Of a stretch of DNA of 64,000 nt, positions 17,320 to 23,783 are shown one piece after another (the first letter of the stretch is position 1; each line of letters opens with the position of its first letter). The notes under the pieces were generated by a model. That model was not told the DNA's origin, searched no databases, and saw nothing but the letters and a program-made list of their open reading frames with translations. Position numbers and translations under genes: made by a program. Origin of the DNA: Streptomyces sp. NRRL F-5135 (GTDB lineage: Bacteria; Actinomycetota; Actinomycetes; Streptomycetales; Streptomycetaceae); NCBI RefSeq assembly GCF_000719775.1, contig NZ_JOHR01000017.1, positions 62,001 to 126,000 of the forward strand. Direction: 5' to 3'.

Positions 17320-17573
17320 GGCGTGCCTTTCTTCTCGGTGGTCGGGTTGGGGCGGGTGCCGGCCGCGTGGGTGCGGCGGCCGGAGTTGAGGACGCGGCGG
17401 CCGAGTCGGAGTCGGCGGCGCTGTCCGTGGCAGCGGCGACAGACCTTGGCGCGCTTGCGCAGTTCGCGAAGGCCGGTTCCGGCGCACTTGCGGCAGGGCC
17501 CGAACGGGCTGACCGCGCACAACACTGCGTAACCGGCGGCGTAGAGGAGTAGGGCGGTGCTAGCGATGAGCAT
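17310..17573 (-). CDS. Membrane-anchored small zinc-ribbon protein
   Basis: An 87-residue protein: one N-terminal membrane helix (ASTALLLYAAGYAVLCAV), then a DnaJ-like pair of CxxC motifs, CRKCAGTG and CRRCHGQ, in a strongly basic tail rich in Arg. The Cx2C-x(n)-Cx2C arrangement suggests one zinc ion. ATG 17573 is preferred over GTG 17576, with GGGAG about 10 bases upstream. It lies between tra and the 46-aa gene. A membrane-tethered nucleic-acid contact would fit the basic tail, but the function is not known. Confidence 0.65.
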   Translation of the reverse strand: MLIASTALLLYAAGYAVLCAVSPFGPCRKCAGTGLRELRKRAKVCRRCHGQRRRLRLGRRVLNSGRRTHAAGTRPNPTTEKKGTPWH

Positions 17574-17624
17574 CACGGGGTGACTCCCGGTTGCGGGCGG
17601 GTTTTCGGGGGTTGCGGCAGGTCA

Positions 17625-17714
17625 GCCGCTAGACGCTAGTTCGCTGATCAGCGGGCGGATGGGCCGCTAGCGGGGCCGCTAGACCTAGCAACGCGGCGTG
17701 CTAGGTCTAGCGGT
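17625..17714. repeat. CTAG-rich repeat/palindrome locus beside tra (clt candidate)
   Basis: Seven CTAG tetramers lie within 83 bases (17629-17711), in repeats of GCCGCTAG (17625, 17664, 17676) and a perfect 15-bp inverted repeat (17677-17691 and 17700-17714, loop of 8). The palindrome starts 10 bases past the tra stop on the minus strand. It can serve as the tra terminator. The repeats could also be the cis-acting transfer locus bound by the Tra ATPase, which in other Streptomyces elements is a cluster of short repeats close to tra. Confidence 0.5.
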
Positions 17715-17724
17715 CGTGATGGGG

Positions 17725-19863
17725 TCAGGCAGCGGCCCGGTCGGCGTCACGGCGCGTAATCGCGGCGGTGACGTCGGCGCGTTCGATACCGCGCCGGTTC
17801 TTGCCTTCACCGGCGTCGGTCTGGCCCCAGACCTGACCGGTCTTGATGCCCCACGGCTTGAGCGCGGCGGTGACGTTCTCGCCCTTCCACCCGGCGTAGA
17901 CCTCGGGCCGCAGCTCGGTCAGCCGCGCGGCGATGCGCTCGCACCACACAGCCTTTTCGTCGGCGGCGATGACGTCGGCCACGTCAGTGAGGATGTCCGC
18001 GCCAGCTGTCTTCTCCGGGCCCTTGCCGATGGCGTGGCCGGTGACGTTGCCGTACTTCTCGCGCACCTGGCGGGCGCGGGCGGCGATGCGTTCGGCGGCG
18101 ACCGCGTCCACGAACGCGGACGCGACGATGCGCGGGTCATCACCTTCACCGGCCATCCAGCAGATGCCCCGGTCGGAACGGGAGAACATCGTCGCCCGGT
18201 AGCCGGACTTGTACATGCTCGTGCCGAGCACCATGTCGTTCGCGGGCTGGCCCATCACCTTCAGGCAGAACCGCAGCACCGCGTTCGCACTGATACCGGT
18301 CGGCAGGGATTTGGCGTCGGGCCGCTGGGTGCCGAACAGAGCCACGATCCCCAGCGCCGGGCCGCGCTTGACCAGGTCGGTGCAGATCGCTTCGATCTCC
18401 TTGCCGTACTCCTCATGCTCGAACGGCACCTGGCACTCGTCGAACCCGGCCACGATCGGATGCAGCCCCAGCGCCTTGTCACTGGCCAGTTCCGGAGTCA
18501 CCTTCGACTCCGGGCAGCGCGAACGCGGCAGGGACTTGATGACCTTCGCCCGGCGCCGCAGCTCCTCTTTGAGTTCCCGGAGCGCGTCGAGGACGTATTC
18601 GATGTCCTCGGTCTCTTCACCGGCCCGGTAGCGGTGGCAGACCGGTTCCAGGGCGCCGAAGTCGCCGGTGCCCTTGAAGTCGAACGCGTGGAGTTCGGCG
18701 CGGGGGTCGAGTGCGGCGATGAGCAGGAACAGCCGCATCAGGAACGTCTTGCCCATCCGCGGAATGCTGCCGACGACGACGGAGGCGAACATGAGCGTCA
18801 CCGCGACGTCGCGCATGCGCTGGTCGTTGCCGAACACGACCGGCTTGAACAAGTCCACCGTGCCGGACTTCGCCAGCGGCCACGCCGGTTTGGTGGTCTC
18901 GTTCATGGGCTTGTCCCCGACCCACAGCACCAGCCGACCCTCATGCTCGGCCGGATCCGGGGCGGGCCACACACAGCCGACCTTGCGCCGCAGACCGGAC
19001 GCCAGGGGTTTGCGGGACTCCATGATGTCCTCGGGGGTGACGCCGTAGGGCAAATCGAGGTCGGCGCGGTAGCCGGGCCCGTCCCGCACGATCTCCGAGA
19101 CGAACCGCAGACCGTTCATGTCCCCGCCCTTCTTGATGGCGGCCGACACCTTGGCGTTGCCGATGCTGTCCAGCCCCCGCAGCACGATCGACCCGGTGAG
19201 CTTCTGCACCTCGGTCTTGAGGACGGCCGGGCCGACCACGGGGGCGTCGGGCTGCTGTCCGGCCATGCCGAGCAGCATCACCCCGCCGGCCGCGAACGCG
19301 TACAGGAAGGCGGGGGCCATGACGTAGAGCCACAGCGCGAACCCGGTCCCGAACACCGCCGCGACCAGGGTGACCATGCCGCGCAGACGCACCCGACCGG
19401 CCCGCAGACGCGACAGGCGCATGTACTCCTCCACGTCCTCGGACCGCACCGCCATCGCCCGCAGCGGCGCCGCTTCCCGGTCCCACACCCACCGGTTGGT
19501 GGAGGCCACGAACCGGCACGCTCCCCGTGGGGACATCAGCGTCAGCCGTCCGGCATACACGGGTACCCGCACCCCGTGATAGAGCGCGGAGTATCCGGCG
19601 TTCGCGACGGCGTGGCGGGCCGTGGCGGTGAAGTCCCGGCGGTTGGTCAGCCACCCGGCCAGAACCGGCTTCCGCTTCTCGCTGCGGACTCCGGGGGCGG
19701 GAAGGTGGGGGTTGTCGACCGGCACGGCCGCTGGCGCGTTTTCGGACCACCCCGACTCGGGCGCGGTCTCGGCCGGGGTCGGCGGGGCGGCGGCCGGTTC
19801 CGTCTCGGTGTCGGTGGCGGGAACCGCCCGCAGATGCGCGGGCGGCGGCGATGTATCCGTCAT
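17725..19863 (-). CDS. tra: FtsK/SpoIIIE-type conjugal DNA transfer ATPase
   Basis: A 712-residue TraB/TraSA-type motor expected to translocate double-stranded DNA at the hyphal septum. It has a disordered Pro/Glu-rich N-terminus, a short membrane region near residues 155-200 (MVTLVAAVFGTGFALWLYVM...FAAGGVMLLGMAG), Walker A GSIPRMGKTF (about 365), Walker B HPIVAGFDECQ (about 470), and a C-terminal winged-helix gamma-like region ending KNRRGIERADVTAAI that would read the clt repeats. ATG 19863 has AGGAGA 9 bases upstream. No relaxase is present, as expected for this mechanism. The closest known relatives are chromosome-integrating Streptomyces elements. Confidence 0.92.
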   Translation of the reverse strand: MTDTSPPPAHLRAVPATDTETEPAAAPPTPAETAPESGWSENAPAAVPVDNPHLPAPGVRSEKRKPVLAGWLTNRRDFTATARHAVANAGYSALYHGVRVPVYAGRLTLMSPRGACRFVASTNRWVWDREAAPLRAMAVRSEDVEEYMRLSRLRAGRVRLRGMVTLVAAVFGTGFALWLYVMAPAFLYAFAAGGVMLLGMAGQQPDAPVVGPAVLKTEVQKLTGSIVLRGLDSIGNAKVSAAIKKGGDMNGLRFVSEIVRDGPGYRADLDLPYGVTPEDIMESRKPLASGLRRKVGCVWPAPDPAEHEGRLVLWVGDKPMNETTKPAWPLAKSGTVDLFKPVVFGNDQRMRDVAVTLMFASVVVGSIPRMGKTFLMRLFLLIAALDPRAELHAFDFKGTGDFGALEPVCHRYRAGEETEDIEYVLDALRELKEELRRRAKVIKSLPRSRCPESKVTPELASDKALGLHPIVAGFDECQVPFEHEEYGKEIEAICTDLVKRGPALGIVALFGTQRPDAKSLPTGISANAVLRFCLKVMGQPANDMVLGTSMYKSGYRATMFSRSDRGICWMAGEGDDPRIVASAFVDAVAAERIAARARQVREKYGNVTGHAIGKGPEKTAGADILTDVADVIAADEKAVWCERIAARLTELRPEVYAGWKGENVTAALKPWGIKTGQVWGQTDAGEGKNRRGIERADVTAAITRRDADRAAA

Positions 19864-19907
19864 GCTGGGGGTCTCCTGTCTCGCCCCATGTGGGCGGTCG
19901 GGTTGGG

Positions 19908-19952
19908 CCCGGGGCGGCCGAACGCCCGGCCAAGGAAGCCGGCCGCCCCGGG
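19908..19952 (-). terminator. Hairpin between the 63-aa gene and tra
   Basis: A perfect 13-bp inverted repeat (CCCGGGGCGGCCG at 19908-19920 and its complement at 19940-19952) lies directly after the small gene at 19959-20150 and 45 bases before tra. It may limit read-through into tra. Confidence 0.55.
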
Positions 19953-19958
19953 GCGTAG

Positions 19959-20150
19959 TCACTTGCCGCGCTTCGCGGCCTTCTCGGCGCGCTTGGCGTC
20001 CTCGCGCTTCGCAGCCTTGTCCGCGATGCGGTCGAGCTTGCGCATCTGCTTTGTGGTCAGCTCCCCGCCCCGCAGAGCGGCGACAAGGGAGATGCCGAGC
20101 ACGCGGGCGGCCTCGGTGTGGTTGATGTCGTCGTAGTCGCTGATCCGCAC
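19959..20150 (-). CDS. Small basic protein with HTH-like N-terminus (63 aa)
   Basis: GTG 20150 with GGAG five bases upstream encodes 63 residues. The first half (DINHTEAARVLGISLVAALR) looks like a short helix-turn-helix; the second half is a highly basic, alanine/lysine-rich helix (AAKREDAKRAEKAAKRGK). It may bind DNA. I know of no named family. Hairpins flank it on both sides, so it forms its own transcription segment within the leftward block. Confidence 0.6.
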   Translation of the reverse strand: MRISDYDDINHTEAARVLGISLVAALRGGELTTKQMRKLDRIADKAAKREDAKRAEKAAKRGK

Positions 20151-20188
20151 GGCGGCTCCGTTCCGGGCCGGACTGTCCGGCTCCCCAC

Positions 20189-20214
20189 CGCGCCCGGCAC
20201 GTAGGCCGGGCGCG
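20189..20214 (-). terminator. Hairpin after the KOW-like gene
   Basis: A perfect 10-bp inverted repeat (CGCGCCCGGC at 20189-20198, complement at 20205-20214, loop ACGTAG) begins 12 bases past the stop of the 20227-20418 gene. Confidence 0.55.
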
Positions 20215-20226
20215 TCTGGGCAGCCG

Positions 20227-20418
20227 TCAAGCCGGCCGGAGCTCGTGCGTGTGGCACAGGACGGGGCCGATCAGGGGACTGATGCGGTGGACGGTCCACC
20301 GGCCGGCCGTGAGCGGGCCGGGCGGCACCTCGTCCACGATCCGGCCCGTCCGTCCGACCGCGCGAGGGTCATCCGCACACGCGACGATGCGCACCTTGTC
20401 GCCGGGCTTGAACCTCAT
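20227..20418 (-). CDS. Small SH3/KOW-like protein (63 aa)
   Basis: ATG 20418 overlaps the previous stop by four bases (ATGA). The 63-residue product begins MRFKPGDKVRIVACADD and continues AVGRTGRIVDEV, the pattern of a KOW or SH3-like beta barrel. It ends with a Cys-His pair (VLCHTHELRPA). Its role in the element is unknown. It is translationally coupled to the two-helix membrane protein upstream. Confidence 0.7.
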   Translation of the reverse strand: MRFKPGDKVRIVACADDPRAVGRTGRIVDEVPPGPLTAGRWTVHRISPLIGPVLCHTHELRPA

Positions 20419-20780
20419 GACCGCCCCTTGCGTAGGGCCTTGGCGGCGGCCTTGCCGTCCGTGCCGCCGACCGTGCGCACGACCGTCACCACGCCCCACG
20501 CTGTGGCGACGATGACCAGGGCGACCACAGCGAGGGACGCGGCCATGGACGTGATCGCGGCGATAAGCATCGGACCGAAGTAGACGGACGCGCCGACCGC
20601 CCCGGCACCGACCCCGGCACCGAGGGCGACGCGTTGCGTGGTCCGGTCCGGCGGGGCCTGATGGATGTGCTGGTGCACGATCTGCGGTTGCTGCTGGATG
20701 GCGGGCAGGTGGGAGGGGTCGACGTAGACATGCCGCCCGTCCGGGAGCTGCACCACCGCCTGTGTCTGGGCAGGGTCCAT
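20415..20780 (-). CDS. Two-helix membrane protein, DUF6251-like
   Basis: A 121-residue protein: a polar N-terminus containing LPDGRHVYVDPSHLP and a Gln/His-rich segment (IQQQPQIVHQHIHQAPP), then two membrane helices from about residue 52 (ALGAGVGAGAVGASVYFGPM; ASLAVVALVIVATAWGVVTV) and a basic tail. I recognise this as resembling the DUF6251 family common in Streptomyces AICEs, without a known function. ATG 20780 has AAGGA five bases upstream. It is the first gene after the tRNA-like hairpin. Confidence 0.75.
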   Translation of the reverse strand: MDPAQTQAVVQLPDGRHVYVDPSHLPAIQQQPQIVHQHIHQAPPDRTTQRVALGAGVGAGAVGASVYFGPMLIAAITSMAASLAVVALVIVATAWGVVTVVRTVGGTDGKAAAKALRKGRS

Positions 20781-20813
20781 AGTGGTCCTTCCTGGGTGGG
20801 AGGGGTGCGGGAG

Positions 20814-20863
20814 TGCCCCGGGCCGGATTTGATCCGGCGCCCTCACGGCGTGGATGCCGGGGC
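20814..20863 (-). ncRNA. tRNA acceptor/T-arm-like minihelix
   Basis: Read on the minus strand, GCCCCGG (20863-20857) pairs with CCGGGGC (20821-20815) as a 7-bp outer stem, followed by an unpaired A. Inside lies a 5-bp stem with loop ATCAAAT (20838-20822) that matches the tRNA T-arm consensus TTCAAAT except at one base. Only 18 bases lie between the 5' acceptor strand and the T-arm, so D and anticodon arms are absent. It begins 12 bases past the methyltransferase stop, so a plain terminator role is possible. Confidence 0.4.
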
Positions 20864-20874
20864 TGGTGTGCGGG

Positions 20875-22017
20875 TCAGGCGACGCGTGAGCGGCCGGTGT
20901 CGGCACTCGAGGTGAGTTGCAGGAGGGCTGCCGTGGCCTGTTGCGGCATGACGCCGTTGCCGAGTGCCTTGAGCTGTGCGCTGCGGGACAGTGCGGGGAC
21001 GTCGGTGACGTGGCCGGCGGGCAGGCCCATGAGCCATTCGACGAAGGGCGGGTTCAGCCGTCCCAGAGCGTCAGTTGGCCGGGGAGCGGGGCGCCCGAGG
21101 ACGGCTTCCCAACGCGTGACGGCCGGGCCGTACTCGCCGAAGTCGATGCCGGGGGCTGTAGCAGCATCGTCGCGTCCGTCAGGGTCCTGCCGTACCCGCC
21201 GGCGTAGGGCGTCCCGTCCGGCCGATGGTTCCGTGTTCCGTTCGAGTCGGCGACGGTCGGCGTGGGCAGCAGCTCCCCCACCTCCGCCGCCAGGCTCTTG
21301 CCGTGCCTGCCTGCTTCCTGCGACGGGGTGCGTCTGGTCTGCCGGTTCTCGTTCTCCGACGCCCGTGGGGTGGGCAGCAGAGAGACGACGTGCCGCAGAT
21401 TCATCCCGCCCTGGGCGGCGTGTCCGGGCCCGGTGTTCTCCGAGGTCGACGGGGTCGGAAGCAGAGAGGTGACGGCGGTGGGAAGCTGCCCCCTCTGCCC
21501 ACCGCCGCGCCAGTCCCTGGCTGCCGGTGTCGGCAGGCCACGCGAGGAAGAACAGTCGGTTGCGCTGGTGAGCGGCGCCGATGTCGGACGCGCGTACACA
21601 GCGCCATTCCGCATCGAACCCGAGCGCGGCAAGGTCACTGAGCACGGTGTCGAATCCGAGGGAAAGGTGACCTGCGACGTTCTCAAAGACCGCGAGCCGG
21701 GGTCGTAGAACCCCAAGGGCACGGGCAATGTCGGGCCAGATGTGCCGGGCATCCTTGGTTCCCTTCCGTTTGCCGGCGGAGCTGAAGGGCTGGCACGGGT
21801 AGCCGCCCGTGACGATGTCGACCGGTTCCACCGTGTGCCAGCCGACGGCCGTGAGGTCCCCGAGGTTGGGCACGCCGGGGTAGCGGTGGGCGAGGATGCG
21901 GGCGGCTCCGGGGTCGTTGTCCGCCACCCACGCGAGCGTGCCGCCGAAGACGGCCTGTACGGCCATGTCCAGACCGCCGTAACCGGTGCACACCGAACCG
22001 ATCCGCAGCGCGCTCAC
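20875..22017 (-). CDS. DNA (cytosine-5-)-methyltransferase
   Basis: A 380-residue C5 methyltransferase. Motif I is GSVCTGYGGLD near the N-terminus. Motif IV is GGYPCQPFSSAG with the catalytic Cys (about residue 73). ENV of motif VI is in VFENVAGHLS. Motif VIII is HQRNRLFFLA (about 150). Motifs IX-X are at the C-terminus (PPFVEWLMGLPAGHV; ALGNGVMPQQATAAL). The roughly 160-residue target-recognition region between VIII and IX is low-complexity in this frame because a second frame is also open there. GTG 22017 overlaps the previous stop (GTGA). No restriction enzyme is adjacent, so it is probably an orphan methylase protecting the element or altering host methylation. Confidence 0.9.
   Translation of the reverse strand: MSALRIGSVCTGYGGLDMAVQAVFGGTLAWVADNDPGAARILAHRYPGVPNLGDLTAVGWHTVEPVDIVTGGYPCQPFSSAGKRKGTKDARHIWPDIARALGVLRPRLAVFENVAGHLSLGFDTVLSDLAALGFDAEWRCVRASDIGAAHQRNRLFFLAWPADTGSQGLARRWAEGAASHRRHLSASDPVDLGEHRARTRRPGRDESAARRLSAAHPTGVGEREPADQTHPVAGSRQARQEPGGGGGGAAAHADRRRLERNTEPSAGRDALRRRVRQDPDGRDDAATAPGIDFGEYGPAVTRWEAVLGRPAPRPTDALGRLNPPFVEWLMGLPAGHVTDVPALSRSAQLKALGNGVMPQQATAALLQLTSSADTGRSRVA
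21054..21752 (-). CDS. ORF nested in the methyltransferase gene, LPTP-repeat protein
   Basis: In another frame of the same strand, 232 codons are open within the methyltransferase gene. The product has protein-like order: an N-terminal section with RSLRTSQVTFPSDS and LPRSGSMRNGAVYARP, then repeats headed by LPTP at 24-36-residue spacing (GLPTPAARDW, LLPTPSTSEN, LLPTPRASEN, LLPTPTVADS, degenerate LLQPP), each preceded by a hydrophobic-ended segment, and the end GQLTLWDG. From memory, similar LLPTP-repeat sequences occur widely in predicted proteins linked to phage and element methylase genes. Start codon uncertain (ATG 21752 is the longest). Translation is not proven; it may be an overprinted gene or a frame-conserved shadow. 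Confidence 0.45.
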   Translation of the reverse strand: MPGTSGPTLPVPLGFYDPGSRSLRTSQVTFPSDSTPCSVTLPRSGSMRNGAVYARPTSAPLTSATDCSSSRGLPTPAARDWRGGGQRGQLPTAVTSLLPTPSTSENTGPGHAAQGGMNLRHVVSLLPTPRASENENRQTRRTPSQEAGRHGKSLAAEVGELLPTPTVADSNGTRNHRPDGTPYAGGYGRTLTDATMLLQPPASTSASTARPSRVGKPSSGAPLPGQLTLWDG

Positions 22018-22877
22018 GCGGACACCTCGGAGGGGACGAGGGAGAGCTGGCCGGGAGACGGTTGCGGGCCGCGTTCGTCCTCCAGGCGGGCGAACACCTT
22101 CTTCACGTACGAGGTGCTGCGGGTGGCCTGTCGCGCGGTCTCGGTGACCGGGGTGCCCATCACCCAGCACGCGCGGATCACGTTCGCCGCCGCTTCGGTC
22201 GGCAACCTCTCGCCGGGCTCGCCGGTCACCTCTTCGCCGGTGTCCGACGCGGGGACGGCGAGTGGCCACACCCGGCGGTCACCACAGATGACCAGCGCAG
22301 AGACATCCTCGGATGCGGACGGCCGCTCCGGGCGGGCAGGCGCGGCGGTGGACACCTCCGGCGCAGCGGTCGGGGCCCCCTCGATGGGGTGCTGCACTGG
22401 ATCGGAAGCGGGCAGCGGGGTGACCACGGGCACCACTGGTTCGGTGTCCGGCCGGTGGTGGAGAACCTTCGCGACGAGGTCCGAGCCGAAGTAGATCGAC
22501 CCGACCGGAAGCGAGGTGGCGAGCAGAACCAGGGCCCAGTTGGCGGGGTCCCAGTCGGCCAGTCGACCCCAGTCGACCGACCGGCCGTGCAGCGCGGGCA
22601 CGAGTCCGTGGACGTAGTTCAGGATGAGCGAGGCGATCGTGTAGGTGGCGAGCACCCGCAGCGCGAACCGCCGGTCGTCCCGGTCCGTCAGAACCAGGGT
22701 GGCGATGAGGGCCAGTGCCATCAGTCCGTCGACTACGAACGGGTACAGGTTCGCGGCCGTCTCGTCCGCCCCGATCGCACGGGCCACATCCCGCAGCGCG
22801 TTCCACGACACCCGAAACGCCATGGCGACCACGCCGACCAGCGCCAGGACGAGCAGCGTCTTAGCCGTGCGGTTCAT
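22014..22877 (-). CDS. DUF2637 membrane protein, spread (Spd)-type
   Basis: A 287-residue protein. Four predicted membrane helices lie in the first 135 residues (AKTLLVLALVGVVAMAF; VVDGLMALALIATLVL; ATYTIASLILNYVHGL; NWALVLLATSLPVGSIYF), fitting DUF2637. A Pro-rich linker leads to a C-terminal helix-turn-helix-like part (ANVIRACWVMGTPVTETARQ...STSYVKKVFARL). Such proteins occur in most Streptomyces conjugative elements and are linked to plasmid spread between hyphal compartments. ATG 22877 overlaps the previous stop; its own stop overlaps the methyltransferase start. Confidence 0.85.
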   Translation of the reverse strand: MNRTAKTLLVLALVGVVAMAFRVSWNALRDVARAIGADETAANLYPFVVDGLMALALIATLVLTDRDDRRFALRVLATYTIASLILNYVHGLVPALHGRSVDWGRLADWDPANWALVLLATSLPVGSIYFGSDLVAKVLHHRPDTEPVVPVVTPLPASDPVQHPIEGAPTAAPEVSTAAPARPERPSASEDVSALVICGDRRVWPLAVPASDTGEEVTGEPGERLPTEAAANVIRACWVMGTPVTETARQATRSTSYVKKVFARLEDERGPQPSPGQLSLVPSEVSA

Positions 22878-23056
22878 CGCTCGCCACCCTCAACCGTCAC
22901 GATCAGGCTCGCGATGACGACCCCAGCACGGCCCACCAGAAAGGCCAGGTCGGCATCCGTCACGGTGGCCCAGTCGATGCCCTTCAGGTCGGAGAGCAGC
23001 CGGCGGGCACCCTCCACACAGTGCTGGTCCGTGCCGGTCAGCGGGCGGGCGCTCAT
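22874..23056 (-). CDS. Small hypothetical protein (60 aa)
   Basis: ATG 23056 overlaps the Pycsar-like gene stop (ATGA), and its stop overlaps the DUF2637 start. The 60-residue product (TDQHCVEGARRLLSDLKGID then ADLAFLVGRAGVVIASLIVT) looks like two amphipathic to hydrophobic helices, probably soluble or membrane-associated. No family recognised. Its fixed place in a four-base-overlap chain makes it a real gene. Confidence 0.65.
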   Translation of the reverse strand: MSARPLTGTDQHCVEGARRLLSDLKGIDWATVTDADLAFLVGRAGVVIASLIVTVEGGER

Positions 23057-23514
23057 ACCGCACCCCCCACCGCGATCACAGCGGCCACGATCAGCAGCAC
23101 ACCGGCGACCCCGATCAGGTCGACCGCCCGACGGAGGTTCGAGAACTTCCGCACAGCGAGACGAGACAGGCCCGCGATGTCCTGTGCGCGGGTGTCCTCG
23201 GACAGAGCAGCAGTGATTTCCTCAACGGTGAGCGTGGCCCACCGGGGGAAGCCGAACGGCCGTTGCCGCCGGCCGCCAAGGTTGGGGCGGACCGCCCGGA
23301 GCAGGAGAGCCGCCGCAGCGAGCAACAGGGCGACGCCGAGCCCGCCGACCACGTACGCGGCGACCGGCAGACGCACGCCGGACGAGATGGACCAGATACC
23401 GGCCAGCAGAGCCCCGACGAACGCCAGCAGCAGGGCCGTCTTGTTGTCGGTCCGCGCGATCTCCGCCTTCACTTCCGCGTGCGCGGACGTGAGGTTCTTG
23501 TCGAGGGCGCTCAC
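23053..23514 (-). CDS. Pycsar-effector-like (PycTM) membrane protein
   Basis: A 153-residue protein. An N-terminal amphipathic helix (LTSAHAEVKAEIARTDNKTA) leads into membrane helices ALLLAFVGALLAGIWSI and VAAYVVGGLGVALLLAAAAL. A soluble segment follows (PRWATLTVEEITAALSEDT...AQDIAGLSRLAVRKFSNLRR), then a final helix VAGVLLIVAAVIAV. This layout is that of the Pycsar effector membrane family, which in defence systems disrupts the membrane on cyclic-pyrimidine signalling. No cyclase gene is present in this window. It sits in an overlap chain of transfer-region genes, so it may serve entry exclusion or spread instead. Confidence 0.7.
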   Translation of the reverse strand: MSALDKNLTSAHAEVKAEIARTDNKTALLLAFVGALLAGIWSISSGVRLPVAAYVVGGLGVALLLAAAALLLRAVRPNLGGRRQRPFGFPRWATLTVEEITAALSEDTRAQDIAGLSRLAVRKFSNLRRAVDLIGVAGVLLIVAAVIAVGGAV

Positions 23515-23783
23515 GCGGCACCCCCGGGCACGGTCGTCTCGGTAGCGGCGCGGTTCGAGAGCTCCCGGCGGGCGGCCAGCGCCCGGTTCCGGGCCCGGCG
23601 GATCCGCCGGATGTCCAGCTCGGTCGGCGTGCGGTCGAGGGTGACGATGTGCGCGTCCAACAGGTCGACGTCCGCCGCGATGACGGGCATCTCCACCTCG
23701 ATCGCGTCCAGCTCGGCGGCCGTCGGCTCAAGCCACGGTTCGAACGCCGTAACAGCGTCCTGAACAGTAACGATGTGTTCCAT
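23511..23783 (-). CDS. DUF6284-like protein
   Basis: A 90-residue soluble protein, first gene of the leftward chain. It begins MEHIVTVQDAVTAFEPW and continues EPTAAELDAIEVEMPVIAAD, with a basic helix around DIRRIRRARNRALAARREL. It matches my memory of the DUF6284 family, found in AICEs next to Pycsar-effector-like genes; function unknown. ATG 23783 has GAGAGGA upstream. Because it is first in the unit, a KorSA-controlled promoter should lie upstream of it, beyond the hairpins. Confidence 0.75.
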   Translation of the reverse strand: MEHIVTVQDAVTAFEPWLEPTAAELDAIEVEMPVIAADVDLLDAHIVTLDRTPTELDIRRIRRARNRALAARRELSNRAATETTVPGGAA

